This document shows, piece by piece, positions 1 through 8,579 of a stretch of 51,066 nt of DNA. Each line of letters starts with the position of its first letter. Position 1 is the first letter of the stretch. The notes under the pieces are model-generated. The model searched no databases, was not told the origin of the DNA, and worked only from the letters and a program-made list of their open reading frames with translations. The position numbers and the translations under genes are program-made. Source of the DNA: Thermoguttaceae bacterium (GTDB lineage Bacteria; Planctomycetota; Planctomycetia; Pirellulales; Thermoguttaceae); the NCBI GenBank assembly GCA_017557195.1, contig JAFZAL010000041.1:1-51066 (forward strand). Reading direction: 5' to 3'.

Positions 1-2467
1 CGTTTTCATAACTGGAATCCAACGCGATTTTAATAATCGACCCGTTTTCAAACGTCGTGTCGCCTGTTACATTCAGAACGTCAGTCAAAATATCGTTGCC
101 GTCCTTTCCAACTTCCAGCAACAGCGTCGCGCCTGAATCTAACGTAAAATCGCCTGTCTGATTGATCGTTCCAATCGAGTTGCCGGGCGAAAAGACCGCG
201 CCGTTGATAACTTCAATATTGCCTTCAAAGTAACCTCTGAAATCCAACTCGCCGGAAGAGATAACCAGACTTTCAGCGTCAACAGCGCCTTGAGCGGCGT
301 CAAACTGAAATGTTCCAGCTCCGGTTTTAATAATCTGTCCAGCGCTGGATATTGAGTTTTGCTCTGAAAGCGTCAGTTTTTTCGTTTCGCCGCCGGCAAC
401 GTTATATTCCAGCGTTCCATCTGCACCCACGACAAAACTGCCATTGGCGTTATCAACCGCGGCGCCGGTAAGCTGAAGCGTTCCTTCGGAAACGGTTGTT
501 CCGCCGTCGTACGTATTGGCGGCAGAAAGAATCAGCGTTCCCGCTCCAGACTTGGTCAGCGAACCCGTTCCGGAAATGGGGCTGGATTGAGTCAAAGAAT
601 AGCCGTTGCCAACGACGAACTCCGCGCCGTCAGACAGCGTTACACCGCCTGAATGGACGGCTGTTGTAACGCCCGCCGCGGCGGTGTCGGAATCGAATTC
701 AACGCCGTCGTATGCAATTCTGTCAACAACAATCGCTGTCGCGTCGTTGTCAGCAACAGGATAATAGACAGAATCCATCGACACGGAAATCGTACCGGTC
801 GAATATAAATTATCCGTGTTCCAGTTCAGGGTTCTTGAATTCCACGTTTCCGGAAGAACTAAAGAATCGAACGTCCCGGTAAGAGTTCCCTGAACGTCCA
901 AAACCTGGAACGAGTCCGTCGTTCTCGGATTAAACGAGTCCAGCAGATTCACCGCCAAATCAACGCCGCCGTTAAGCCAAAGCTCAGCCCCGGAATTGAC
1001 AACGATTTTATCAAACTCCGTTCCCGAACCAAGGTCAAGAACAACCTGAGCGTTTTTCGACTGATACGCTTCCAGTTCTGCAATTTCCATATAGCTTTCA
1101 GTAGTTCCATTTGGACGAGGAATATGCTCAACGATTTTCAAAACTTGTCCAGTGGGTTCTCTGCCTTGAGCGTCTTGAGCGAGATAATAATTAATTCCGC
1201 CTCGAGTATAGGCAGCAAATTGCTCGGACGCGTAGGTTTCATTTCCATTGGAATCGTAGAGGAAGAACTGAAAATAATTCCCGGAGCGGCTCATTGGGAG
1301 AACGTTGTTTACTTCTCTGTCTCTATAGTGAATCATACCCAATGTGTATTCCTGACCTAAATCGACCGTCAGGGAATGATCAGAAAGACTGGCATCTTTT
1401 GATATAAAGCATGTTGAAACATTTCCATCTACTGCTTTAGACGCCGTAAATGACGAGCTATACACGCCGTTGTTAGACATTGCAGTTTTATTCAGCGCCA
1501 GGTTGCTTCCTTCGTATCCTCGATCAAAGGTGAATACGCCGCTTTGAATAACAGAACTTCCCGCCGCGCCGACTCCGCCGGGCGTAAACGTTCCTCCCAT
1601 TTGAGTCATGGAGCCAGCGCCGGAAATAGAGCCAACCGTCAGAGCGGATTCAGAGAAAACGAGCGTTGCTGTATTTTCTGCTGAAATGGAGTTGGCTGTT
1701 ACTGTTCCCGTGTCAAAATAGACTTTGGACCCTGCCAGAGCGGAAATGGAATTGACGTTGTACGCAGCCGACGAGGTTTTATCAGTTGCCTTGCCAACGA
1801 AATAAGATGCATTGGCGTGAGATGACATGTACTTCTCGCCAAAAGTTATTGCAGAACTGGGACCTGTTACGTTTCCGTTTACGGTGAAGACCTTTGCTCC
1901 CCAACCGGCGTCAAAGCCCAGCGTGCAGTTGTCTGCAATTGTGATATTGGAGTTAAGGACAGAACCATTCCAATCCGAAATTGCACTAATTCTAGAGTTG
2001 CCTGTAACGTTAATCCCATCGGTAAGAGTCAAAGTCGTTCCGGTAAGCCGTAAGCCTCCGCCCCATGACGACTTGCCTTGAGAATTAAGCGTCAAACTTT
2101 TAATGGTTACATTCAACCCGCCAGAGCTGCTTGAACTTTGCAAGTACAGCTGGTTGTTGCCGGAAACGTCGTAACTAACATTTGCATCTCCCAGATATGT
2201 TTGGTTTTGCACAAAAAAACGCAGGTCTCCGCAAACGCTGACTAAACCGGTAAAGCCGGTAAGGTTAGTAGTCGTATTTCCAAGATTGCTGGCAACATTG
2301 GTAACCTGAATCGTACCGCTGCCGGTGATTGTGTTTCCTTTGACGTCGTCATAGATTCTTGTTGTTCCGGAGGGAATATCGATCGTGTCCGCCACAGCGG
2401 CTGTTGTCAAAAGGAATAACGCAATTCCCAGACCGGTGAAAAAATATCCAAGGCGTTTCATGTTCAT
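1..2467 (-). CDS. Secreted protein with autotransporter-associated repeats and a discoidin-like domain (C-terminus cut off by window edge)
   Basis: An open frame runs from ATG at 2465-2467 (a second in-frame ATG lies at 2459-2461) to the window edge without a stop, so only the first 822 codons are visible. Residues 1 to about 26 form a signal peptide (MNMKRLGYFF, then hydrophobic, ending near AVAD). The body is rich in Gly, Ser, Thr and Asn, as in beta-helix or passenger-type surface proteins. Residues about 320-470 resemble an F5/8 type C (discoidin) sugar-binding domain: ALNKTAMSNNGVYSSSFTAS, then KAVDGN, LTVDLGQEYTLGMIHYRD and a final EIAELEAY. Residues about 620-665 match the autotransporter-associated beta-strand repeat (GTGSLTKSGAGTLILSAANT, then YDGG, EGTLQL). 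Known for the family: extracellular, often very long, with an anchor at the missing end. It shares a promoter motif with the fucosidase-like gene at 4741-8358, so a role in binding or processing the same polysaccharide is inferred. Confidence 0.85.
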   Translation of the reverse strand, partial: MNMKRLGYFFTGLGIALFLLTTAAVADTIDIPSGTTRIYDDVKGNTITGSGTIQVTNVASNLGNTTTNLTGFTGLVSVCGDLRFFVQNQTYLGDANVSYDVSGNNQLYLQSSSSSGGLNVTIKSLTLNSQGKSSWGGGLRLTGTTLTLTDGINVTGNSRISAISDWNGSVLNSNITIADNCTLGFDAGWGAKVFTVNGNVTGPSSAITFGEKYMSSHANASYFVGKATDKTSSAAYNVNSISALAGSKVYFDTGTVTANSISAENTATLVFSESALTVGSISGAGSMTQMGGTFTPGGVGAAGSSVIQSGVFTFDRGYEGSNLALNKTAMSNNGVYSSSFTASKAVDGNVSTCFISKDASLSDHSLTVDLGQEYTLGMIHYRDREVNNVLPMSRSGNYFQFFLYDSNGNETYASEQFAAYTRGGINYYLAQDAQGREPTGQVLKIVEHIPRPNGTTESYMEIAELEAYQSKNAQVVLDLGSGTEFDKIVVNSGAELWLNGGVDLAVNLLDSFNPRTTDSFQVLDVQGTLTGTFDSLVLPETWNSRTLNWNTDNLYSTGTISVSMDSVYYPVADNDATAIVVDRIAYDGVEFDSDTAAAGVTTAVHSGGVTLSDGAEFVVGNGYSLTQSSPISGTGSLTKSGAGTLILSAANTYDGGTTVSEGTLQLTGAAVDNANGSFVVGADGTLEYNVAGGETKKLTLSEQNSISSAGQIIKTGAGTFQFDAAQGAVDAESLVISSGELDFRGYFEGNIEVINGAVFSPGNSIGTINQTGDFTLDSGATLLLEVGKDGNDILTDVLNVTGDTTFENGSIIKIALDSSYEN

Positions 2468-2551
2468 CTCTTCTATATATTGAATACAGGAAAACAGTTT
2501 GTATTGAGTTCTTTTCGCTATTCACACTGATTAGCTAATTCCATTCTATAT

Positions 2552-2609
2552 ATTATAACCTGTATTTTCAGAACATATCTTGTACTTTTACGCCAAAATC
2601 TTGTACAAA
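2552..2609 (-). promoter_or_regulatory. Putative activator-dependent promoter with XylR-type operator
   Basis: Read on the minus strand, a TATAAT box lies at 2552-2557. No good -35 box is present. Instead ATCTTGTAC occurs twice on the plus strand, at 2577-2585 and 2598-2606, exactly 21 bp apart; the proximal copy covers the -35 position. Paired direct half-sites two helical turns apart, overlapping -35, are typical of AraC-family activators. The distal half-site lies inside the 19-mer cgccaaaatcttgtacaaa (2591-2609), which recurs identically at 8491-8509 before the GH29/GH95 gene, with its own TATAAT at almost the same distance. Binding by the neighbouring regulator (3042-4220) is inferred. 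Confidence 0.6.
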
Positions 2610-3041
2610 CGCGACACGGATTGACAAAAAAGTCCGATTATGCGATAGAATTATAATAGAGAAGGCGGAGGGGCTTTCTGAGACGCGAAGAAATGGAAGG
2701 CGGTCGGCAAGCTGTGGTGCGTAGAGCCGCCCGGGAAAGCCTCACGCAAAGTCCGCAAAGTTCGCGAAGTAGATAAAAAGGGCGCAAGCGGACATTGTGT
2801 CATAGCCCAACGGGCGTCATTGACACACCGACAGGGTCGGTTCCCGATTGGACGTGGGTAGCGCCGAAAAAAGCTTTTTCGGAGGCTAAACCTTGTCCTT
2901 CTGCCCGCGCGGCTTCGCGCCGCTTGCTTCTGCGCTCTCTGCGAGGAGTCTGCGCACTCTGCGTTCAAAAATAAAAATTATATATTTTCACAACCTCCAA
3001 TTTATCGCATTCCCGTTTTTCGGTTTTCCGAATATATTCCA
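2610..3041. other. Spacer between divergent genes with degenerate repeat words
   Basis: About 430 bp with no convincing gene. The first part is AT-rich (ttataata at 2651-2658). From about 2660 to 2960 the composition shifts to GC-rich text carrying low-complexity words such as cgcaaagtccgcaaagttcg near 2745-2764 and ctctgcgaggagtctgcgca near 2935. These resemble the degenerate spacer repeats common in planctomycete and other environmental genomes. A 105-codon frame on the minus strand (2651-2968) runs through it but has low-complexity, Arg/Ser-rich content and is judged non-coding. The word aatggaaggcggt occurs at 2692-2704 and again at 4239-4251, on both sides of the regulator gene. Confidence 0.5.
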
Positions 3042-4220
3042 ATGTCCATTCAGATTAAACCGTATCGTAAAATCTTCCTCGTTGTCGAAACGACCAACCA
3101 TTTTGGACGCAATATCGTTGAAGGAATTGCTCAATACGCATTAGAACGGCATTGGCGTCTGGATTTCCGTCAGCGAGGTTGTTTTGACCCGGTGCATTTG
3201 GAAACGATCCCGTCTGACGTTGACGGGGTTATCAGCCGGACGTTTGACCGTCGATTCGCTCAAAAGCTCATGCAGCTGCGCGTTCCGGTTGTCGAACTGG
3301 TTGGCGAATACGGCGCGCCGCAGGACGTTTTAATTGACGAAACGGCGTTAAGCCAAATGGTCTTTAATCATTTTCGGGAACGCGGCATCGAAAACTTCGG
3401 GGCGTTTAGCGACGTTCGCGCCATCTGGTCTGTTCGGCGAATGAACGCCTTTAAAGAGATTGTCCGTCAAGCCGGCTTTTTCTATTCCGAATATATCCCC
3501 TCGCGTCATTCGGGGAATTTCCTTCTGCCGAACTGGACGTCTAAGCAGGAACGCGATACAATCAGCTGGATTATAAAACTGCCCAAACCCTGCGGAATCC
3601 TTCTCGGTCAGGACATTCAGGCGAAACGGTTTTACGAATGTTGTCTCGACGCCGGCGCGCGAATCCCGGAAGACGTCGCCGTTGTAGGAAACGAAAACGA
3701 CCGATGGTTCTGCGAGGCGCTTTCTCCGCCCCTGTCGAGCGTAGAGCAAAACGGGGTTCAGTTTGGAATGGTTGCCGCTCAACTGCTGGAACAAAAGATG
3801 GCTTGCCCGGAAAAGACGTTTGAACCTATCTTTTTGTCGCCGTCTCACGTTCAGGTTCGGCAGTCGAGCGCTATTACCGCTATTAAAGACGAAGACGTTC
3901 GGGAATCAATTGCCTATATTCGCGAACACCTCTCTCAGGGCGTTAAACCGGAAGACGTTGTGAATCACGTGAACGTTTCGATTCGCAAACTGCAGCGAGA
4001 GTTCAAACGTCTTTTGGACGTCACGCCGCAGCAGTTTATTCTCAACATGCAGATGACCGTCGCCAAACAACTGCTGCTGGATTCCAGAATCTCCCTCAGA
4101 GCGGTCAGCGAAGCCGCCGGATTTAACAGCGTCGAGTATTTCACCCGCGTTTTTACCCGAGAAATCGGCTGCTCGCCCGGTCGATACAGGGAAGGAAAAG
4201 GCGGCGGCGAGAAAATATAA
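3042..4220 (+). CDS. XylR-like transcriptional regulator (LacI-type sensor domain plus AraC HTH)
   Basis: A 392-residue cytoplasmic regulator. Residues about 10-275 form a periplasmic-binding-protein-like sensor (RKIFLVVETTNHFGRNIVEG; IPEDVAVVGNENDRW; LSSVEQNG), as in LacI-family effector domains. Residues about 285-388 form an AraC-type double helix-turn-helix, with VNVSIRKLQREFKRLLDVTP in the first and LRAVSEAAGFNSVEYFTRVF in the second, ending CSPGRYR. This arrangement and length match E. coli XylR, which binds a sugar and activates from direct-repeat sites. The effector here is not known; xylose should not be assumed. It lies between two secreted carbohydrate-related genes that share a candidate operator, so it probably controls them. 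ATG at 3042 is chosen because the conserved domain begins about 8 residues later; no Shine-Dalgarno sequence is visible. Confidence 0.9.
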   Translation: MSIQIKPYRKIFLVVETTNHFGRNIVEGIAQYALERHWRLDFRQRGCFDPVHLETIPSDVDGVISRTFDRRFAQKLMQLRVPVVELVGEYGAPQDVLIDETALSQMVFNHFRERGIENFGAFSDVRAIWSVRRMNAFKEIVRQAGFFYSEYIPSRHSGNFLLPNWTSKQERDTISWIIKLPKPCGILLGQDIQAKRFYECCLDAGARIPEDVAVVGNENDRWFCEALSPPLSSVEQNGVQFGMVAAQLLEQKMACPEKTFEPIFLSPSHVQVRQSSAITAIKDEDVRESIAYIREHLSQGVKPEDVVNHVNVSIRKLQREFKRLLDVTPQQFILNMQMTVAKQLLLDSRISLRAVSEAAGFNSVEYFTRVFTREIGCSPGRYREGKGGGEKI

Positions 4221-4740
4221 AAGAACCGCGTAGCGAGTAATGGAAGGCGGTAATGGAGTGAGCGTTAGCGAACGTAATTACGCTTACTTAACAACCGCGT
4301 CAGCGGTTGAATGTTTCTAGCCGTGGGTTTTAACCCACGGAATAAAGAACGCGTAAAAAAGAATATAGTCAAATAACCTTTCCCTTTCGTCCTCCGAAGG
4401 AGGACGGGAGGGAAAGGAACTGAAACGATTAAGGCGAGCCGGGTTGCGTAAGTCCCCGGAAAAATCAGCGCTGATTGTCTTGTGACATTTTTCGGAGTGC
4501 GAGAGGGAAGCGTTAGCGGAACACTCGCTTTTTTCTTGACGGCTTGCCGTCAAGTTGGACTCCGAGGGCGGAGTCCATCCGGGGGAGTTTTTCCGCTTCG
4601 TCGTTTTGGTATGCACACTTCCAACGGTTTCTGTTGCGGCAGGGGACTGCCGCGTGCCGGGCTCATCACAGTCTTTTAGCGGGGCATTGGACAAGGCGGC
4701 GTCAAGCCGCCGCACTCCCCGACGCAAGCGCCGTCACACA
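4221..4740. repeat. Palindrome-rich intergenic island between convergent genes
   Basis: About 520 bp with no credible gene and a run of short inverted repeats: aaccgc/gcggtt (4293-4308), ccgtgggtt/aacccacgg (4321-4340), cgtcctcc/ggaggacg (near 4388-4406), ttgacggc/ccgtcaa (near 4537-4554), ggactccg/cggagtcc (near 4557-4576) and ggcggc/gccgcc (near 4694-4710). It separates the regulator (plus) from the fucosidase-like gene (minus), so one or more hairpins may end both transcripts. No stem has a clear T-tract. The density suggests an accumulation of small dispersed palindromic repeats rather than a single terminator. Confidence 0.55.
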
Positions 4741-7700
4741 TCAGAACACCGTGAACTCTTCGATCGTCGGGACTTCCGTGGCTTCGAGAATGTTCAGCCG
4801 GACGAAGCGCGCTGTTACGGGTTTCTCAAACGGAATCGTAAAGTTCTTTTGATTGATGGTCGTTCCCTGATAGACGGTTTGCCATTCGTCCGTTTCGCTG
4901 GATCGGACTTCGATCTTGAACTGACGCGTTCTCGGGAATGCGATTTCGGATATGACAACCTTTTTAACCTCCTTCGGTTCGGTCAGGTCGACTTCAATCC
5001 AGCCGGAACGGGAGCGGGGTTTGGCGCCCCAGCGAGAAACCAGATTCCCGTCGAACGCTGAGGCGACGCTGTACGCGCCGGAATCCCAGGCGCTGGACGC
5101 CTTAAACGGTTTGTTATACGACAGACTTGCTTTGACGTTGATTGTTTCAGGCTTCTTTTCGCCCCAGAAATTGGGTTTCTGATCGTCGGACATTGTAACA
5201 GGCGCAACGTTCTGATTTTCGTCGCCCTGCCAAAGGGTAACGGATTCTCCCTGTTTCAGATCGATCTTGTACAAGCCGTTGCCGAGGTCGTGAATCTTGT
5301 CCGGCGCGGACGACTGGAACTCGCCTGTAAAGTTCGGGACGACTCGACATTCCTCCCCGGCAAGGGACTCGATTTTAATCCAGGACGTTTTGCCATCTTT
5401 GCGAATCGCGGAGACGAGAAACGCGCCCTCGGTTCTCAGGTTAGCAAAAGACGTCTCTTTCCAGTCGGCGGGAATGGCGGGGAAGACGCGAATCTGATTT
5501 CCCCACGACTGAATCAGCATTTCCTGCAAGGCGCGGGCGGCAACGTGCGAACATTCAATCACCGGCCACGTTTCGTAATACTGCGTATTGCAGCGAACGA
5601 ATCGGCGATTGTTGTGATGTTTCAAAAGATAATCGCGGGCGTTTTCGCCTTCGCCCAAAATAGCGTAGATGCTCGCCGCCGCGGCTTGCGACCAGCCGAA
5701 TATCTGTTTGCCGCCCTCAACGGTTGTCCAGTGATCCATCGTCTTTTTAATCAGCGCCCGGCGCTGCGGGTCTTCAGGCGTGTAGATGCACAGCGGCCAA
5801 ACCTCAAGCATGTGCGACCAGTGCCGGTGCGAAACGGTCTGCGGGACGTCGGCGCCGATTAAAAAGCCGTCTTCTCCAACCTGATAGTCGACCAGATTGT
5901 CCAGAACGTCCTGCCATTGTTCCGCCTGCGGGTCGTTAAAGTTACATTCCCGATTGACTTCCAGCAGCCGTTCGCAAAGCCAGCGGATCAGCCCGATGTT
6001 GTAGTTCGTATCCCGCGCTTTAACCGGGTATTCCGGCGACCGCGTTATCGGGATGTGATATTTGCCGTCGGCTTCCTTCTGGAAAATGTGACGGTATACG
6101 TTGAACGACCCCTTGAGCATGTCGAAAAAGGCGTGCTTCTCCCGGTCAGTCAGATAGGACTTGTCCATCGTGTACCGATACTGAAGCCAGTAGTTGTGCA
6201 ACGCCCAGGTGAAGTCGCCCGGATTGAGGTATTCCGTATAATATTCGCTGATGCAGTCGTTGTCGGTCGTATGGTTGAGCGTAGCGCCGTTGTCGATTCC
6301 GTACAGCAGCTTGGCGTTCGCAACCAGGTTCGCCCGATTCTTGTCGATGAGGTTGGTAAACGGTTCGCCCAGGTCGCAATGGTTGGAGGCGTAAAGAGGC
6401 AGATAGCAAATCTGAATGTTCAGGTTCCACCAGATCTTCGCCCATACTGTCGGGCAGTACCACGGCCCCATCAGGTCGATAACGTGACGGTCAGGACGCG
6501 TCGCACAGGCGAGCTTGTACATCTGAATCCAGTAAAAGCTCTCCATCTGGGAGTTCGGAACGGAGACGAAGCTCTTTGGATAATACCCGTGCCACCAGGC
6601 GCGATGTTCGGAAATGAGCTTTTTCCAGTCCTCCGCTGCGACGCGTTTGACCGTATCGCAGGCGATTTGTGACGCAGTCGTTTCCGGGAACGTGTCAATG
6701 AGGGAAAGGATTGCCTGCGACCGCGGAGCTTCTGCGCCCTGAACCGGGCGTTCCATCCAGGCGGCGGAAAACTGCCCGCCAGCAACGCGGTTTTGAACGG
6801 AGTACGAAATATCGCCGTCCTTTTTAAACTCCACCGGCGGGTTGAGCGGGTCGGGTAGCTTGTTATTTCTTTTTGCCAGATAGGTCAGCGGCTCGTCCGA
6901 TTCCCATTCAAAAGCGGCTTCCTGTTCGCCTTCGAGCCGTTCGACGTCAATAATCAACGCCATCTCTTGTGACAGGACAAGGGCGCGGAACCGAATCAGA
7001 CCAGCGGTCGTTTCGACTTCAAAGCGGGTTTCAGCGTTCCATAAATCCAGACGCGCCGTTCCTTCGAGGATTTTCCCCTTGGTTTTCAACAGCAAGCGTC
7101 CAACAGGAATGCGGAAGTTTCCCAGCCGATGGTCTGTGATATCCGTTCGCCCGACAGCAAACGAAATCTCGTTGTCAGAGCGTTTGTATATCATCGACCC
7201 CATCAGACCGTTGCCCAAAAACGACGCTTTTTCGTAATGATCCGGCAGGACTTCCCAGATGAGGTCTTGTCGAGAGAGAAATTCTGCCCAATTGATTGAG
7301 TCGCCGCTTTGCGCTGTCTTCTCGCAACTCGCAACTCGCAACTCGCAACTCGTATCGAGGAACTGTCCTTCTTTAATCATCCGTCCAACCTGCTGCAGCG
7401 TTTTGACGTCAATGTCGCGCAGTTTGCCGTTGTAGTCAGGACCGACGTCAATGCTGAAAATATTGCCGTATTTGACGGCGCCGAGATAGTCGTGATAAAT
7501 CTTTTGAGCGTCCGTGCAGAGGTTGTCGTGTTTTGGGAGTGAATAAAACCATTGCGCCCCGCCCTCGTGTTTGGGCAGAATCGGATAGGTGAACTCGGCG
7601 ACCAGATATTTGTCGTATGATGCCGCAGCGCGGTTGTACCCGGCGCCGGACGCATCGTCTAAAGCGGACGGCTTGCCCCGTTCGCCAATGCGGACTTCGC

Positions 7701-8358
7701 CGGAACAGTCGCCGTGATTGTATCCGATAAGCGTATGGGGCTGAATTTCGTGACAAAACGCCGTCGTTTCGTCGTGCGACAGCCCGCCCGTTCCGACAGC
7801 GTGGTCAAACCAGATGTATTCAATCTCGCCGTACTGGGTGAGCAGTTCTTTCAGCTGCGCCTTTTTCATTTCCGGATTGACGGACTTGTTGTTTCGATAC
7901 GCGCCGCCTCGCCAGTTCCAGTCCCCTTCCGAGAAGTACAGCGCCAGCTTGATTCCGTACTTGTCGCAGGACTTTCTCAGTTCCGCCAGCACGTCTTTTT
8001 TCAGCGGCGAGTTGGTCGACTTGAACTGAGTCGTTTTCGTGTCCCACAAGCAAAAGCCGTCGTGGTGCTTCGCCAAAAAGAGGATGTATCCCATTCCCGC
8101 TTCTTTCGCCGTTCGCGCCCACTGGTCGGTGTCGACGTCAGTCGCGCGGAAGAACTCCGGTGTTTTCCCTGCCGGGTCTGTCCATTCCGTCCCGGAAAAC
8201 GTACTAAACGACCAGCAAATGAACATGCCCCATTTGAGGTCTTTTAACTCGTTGGCGCGCTGCTGATAATATTCCGTCATCGGCTCCGCGTGCGAAACCG
8301 CCGGAAGAACCGCCGCCAGCAAACTCAAAACAACTGTAATCAATCTTTTGGCAATCAT
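4741..8358 (-). CDS. Secreted GH29-GH95 double-fucosidase-like enzyme with C-terminal F5/8C (discoidin) domain
   Basis: A 1205-residue exported protein. Signal peptide 1-24 (MIAKRLITVV..., cut after SHA). Residues about 25-335 match GH29 alpha-L-fucosidases: KHHDGFCLWD at 97-106, and YIWFDH with Asp185 as candidate nucleophile. Residues about 336-352 are a linker coded by a heptamer repeat (7302-7355). Residues about 360-1040 resemble GH95: an LGNGLMGSMIY start, an alpha-barrel centre (RHWSHMLEVWPLCIYTPED) and the terminal NLRTEGAFLVSA module. Residues about 1065-1205 form an F5/8 type C sugar-binding domain (VASAFDGNLVSRWGA; GWIEVDL; ARFVRLNI). GH29 enzymes are retaining and act mainly on alpha-1,3/1,4-fucose; GH95 are inverting and mainly alpha-1,2. 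Fucosylated glycans or fucans are the inferred substrate. Catalytic residues of the GH95 half could not be confirmed by eye, and related non-fucose activities are possible. Confidence 0.85.
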   Translation of the reverse strand: MIAKRLITVVLSLLAAVLPAVSHAEPMTEYYQQRANELKDLKWGMFICWSFSTFSGTEWTDPAGKTPEFFRATDVDTDQWARTAKEAGMGYILFLAKHHDGFCLWDTKTTQFKSTNSPLKKDVLAELRKSCDKYGIKLALYFSEGDWNWRGGAYRNNKSVNPEMKKAQLKELLTQYGEIEYIWFDHAVGTGGLSHDETTAFCHEIQPHTLIGYNHGDCSGEVRIGERGKPSALDDASGAGYNRAAASYDKYLVAEFTYPILPKHEGGAQWFYSLPKHDNLCTDAQKIYHDYLGAVKYGNIFSIDVGPDYNGKLRDIDVKTLQQVGRMIKEGQFLDTSCELRVASCEKTAQSGDSINWAEFLSRQDLIWEVLPDHYEKASFLGNGLMGSMIYKRSDNEISFAVGRTDITDHRLGNFRIPVGRLLLKTKGKILEGTARLDLWNAETRFEVETTAGLIRFRALVLSQEMALIIDVERLEGEQEAAFEWESDEPLTYLAKRNNKLPDPLNPPVEFKKDGDISYSVQNRVAGGQFSAAWMERPVQGAEAPRSQAILSLIDTFPETTASQIACDTVKRVAAEDWKKLISEHRAWWHGYYPKSFVSVPNSQMESFYWIQMYKLACATRPDRHVIDLMGPWYCPTVWAKIWWNLNIQICYLPLYASNHCDLGEPFTNLIDKNRANLVANAKLLYGIDNGATLNHTTDNDCISEYYTEYLNPGDFTWALHNYWLQYRYTMDKSYLTDREKHAFFDMLKGSFNVYRHIFQKEADGKYHIPITRSPEYPVKARDTNYNIGLIRWLCERLLEVNRECNFNDPQAEQWQDVLDNLVDYQVGEDGFLIGADVPQTVSHRHWSHMLEVWPLCIYTPEDPQRRALIKKTMDHWTTVEGGKQIFGWSQAAAASIYAILGEGENARDYLLKHHNNRRFVRCNTQYYETWPVIECSHVAARALQEMLIQSWGNQIRVFPAIPADWKETSFANLRTEGAFLVSAIRKDGKTSWIKIESLAGEECRVVPNFTGEFQSSAPDKIHDLGNGLYKIDLKQGESVTLWQGDENQNVAPVTMSDDQKPNFWGEKKPETINVKASLSYNKPFKASSAWDSGAYSVASAFDGNLVSRWGAKPRSRSGWIEVDLTEPKEVKKVVISEIAFPRTRQFKIEVRSSETDEWQTVYQGTTINQKNFTIPFEKPVTARFVRLNILEATEVPTIEEFTVF
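7302..7355. repeat. In-frame half-copy of the heptamer element in the GH29/GH95 linker
   Basis: Four perfect tandem copies of ctcgcaa occupy 7321-7348, followed by a partial ctcgtat. Immediately before them, cgccgctttgcgctgtctt (7302-7320) resembles the core of the intergenic array at 15715-15840 (gcgctttgcgtcc). No matching left arm is seen. Translated on the minus strand, the repeat gives the linker SCELRVASCEK between the two catalytic domains, introducing two Cys. Position and structure suggest an intergenic element that became coding when two genes fused. Confidence 0.7.
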
Positions 8359-8450
8359 TGGTTATATATGAAGATAAAAGGGCAGGAATCAAAATGCGGA
8401 TTAGAGCGGCGTTAAACCGCTGATCTCCGTTCTCGTTTTTTCTAAAAGAT

Positions 8451-8509
8451 ATTATACAAGAAATTCAATTGAATTGAAAGGGTATATTTGCGCCAAAATC
8501 TTGTACAAA
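8451..8509 (-). promoter_or_regulatory. Putative promoter and operator of the GH29/GH95 gene
   Basis: On the minus strand TATAAT occupies 8451-8456. The 19-mer cgccaaaatcttgtacaaa lies at 8491-8509, identical to 2591-2609, and similarity continues for a few bases (acgaca against gcgaca). The gap between the 19-mer and TATAAT is 34 bp here and 33 bp at the other promoter. The second half-site, which should lie near 8477-8485, is poorly conserved (aaagggtat against atcttgtac). No consensus -35 box is present, consistent with activator dependence. The remaining gap up to 8580 holds nothing else recognisable. Confidence 0.6.
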
Positions 8510-8579
8510 AACGACAACAAGAGTAAATGAGAATCTCGTCCTGACAGTGAAATTTTGTCAAGAAAATTTGAACAAGCGC

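Noticed and set aside
2651..2968. A 105-codon minus-strand frame between the surface gene and the regulator
   Set aside because: Arg/Ser-rich low-complexity translation of spacer repeat words; no signal, no ribosome site, no domain.
5263..5275. atcttgtacaag inside the GH29/GH95 gene as a third XylR operator
   Set aside because: It matches only the central part of the 19-mer, lies deep in coding sequence, and is explained by the codons for DLYKID.
5917..6672. A 251-codon plus-strand frame opposite the GH95 region
   Set aside because: A shadow of the real minus-strand gene; Val/Arg-rich with no domain.
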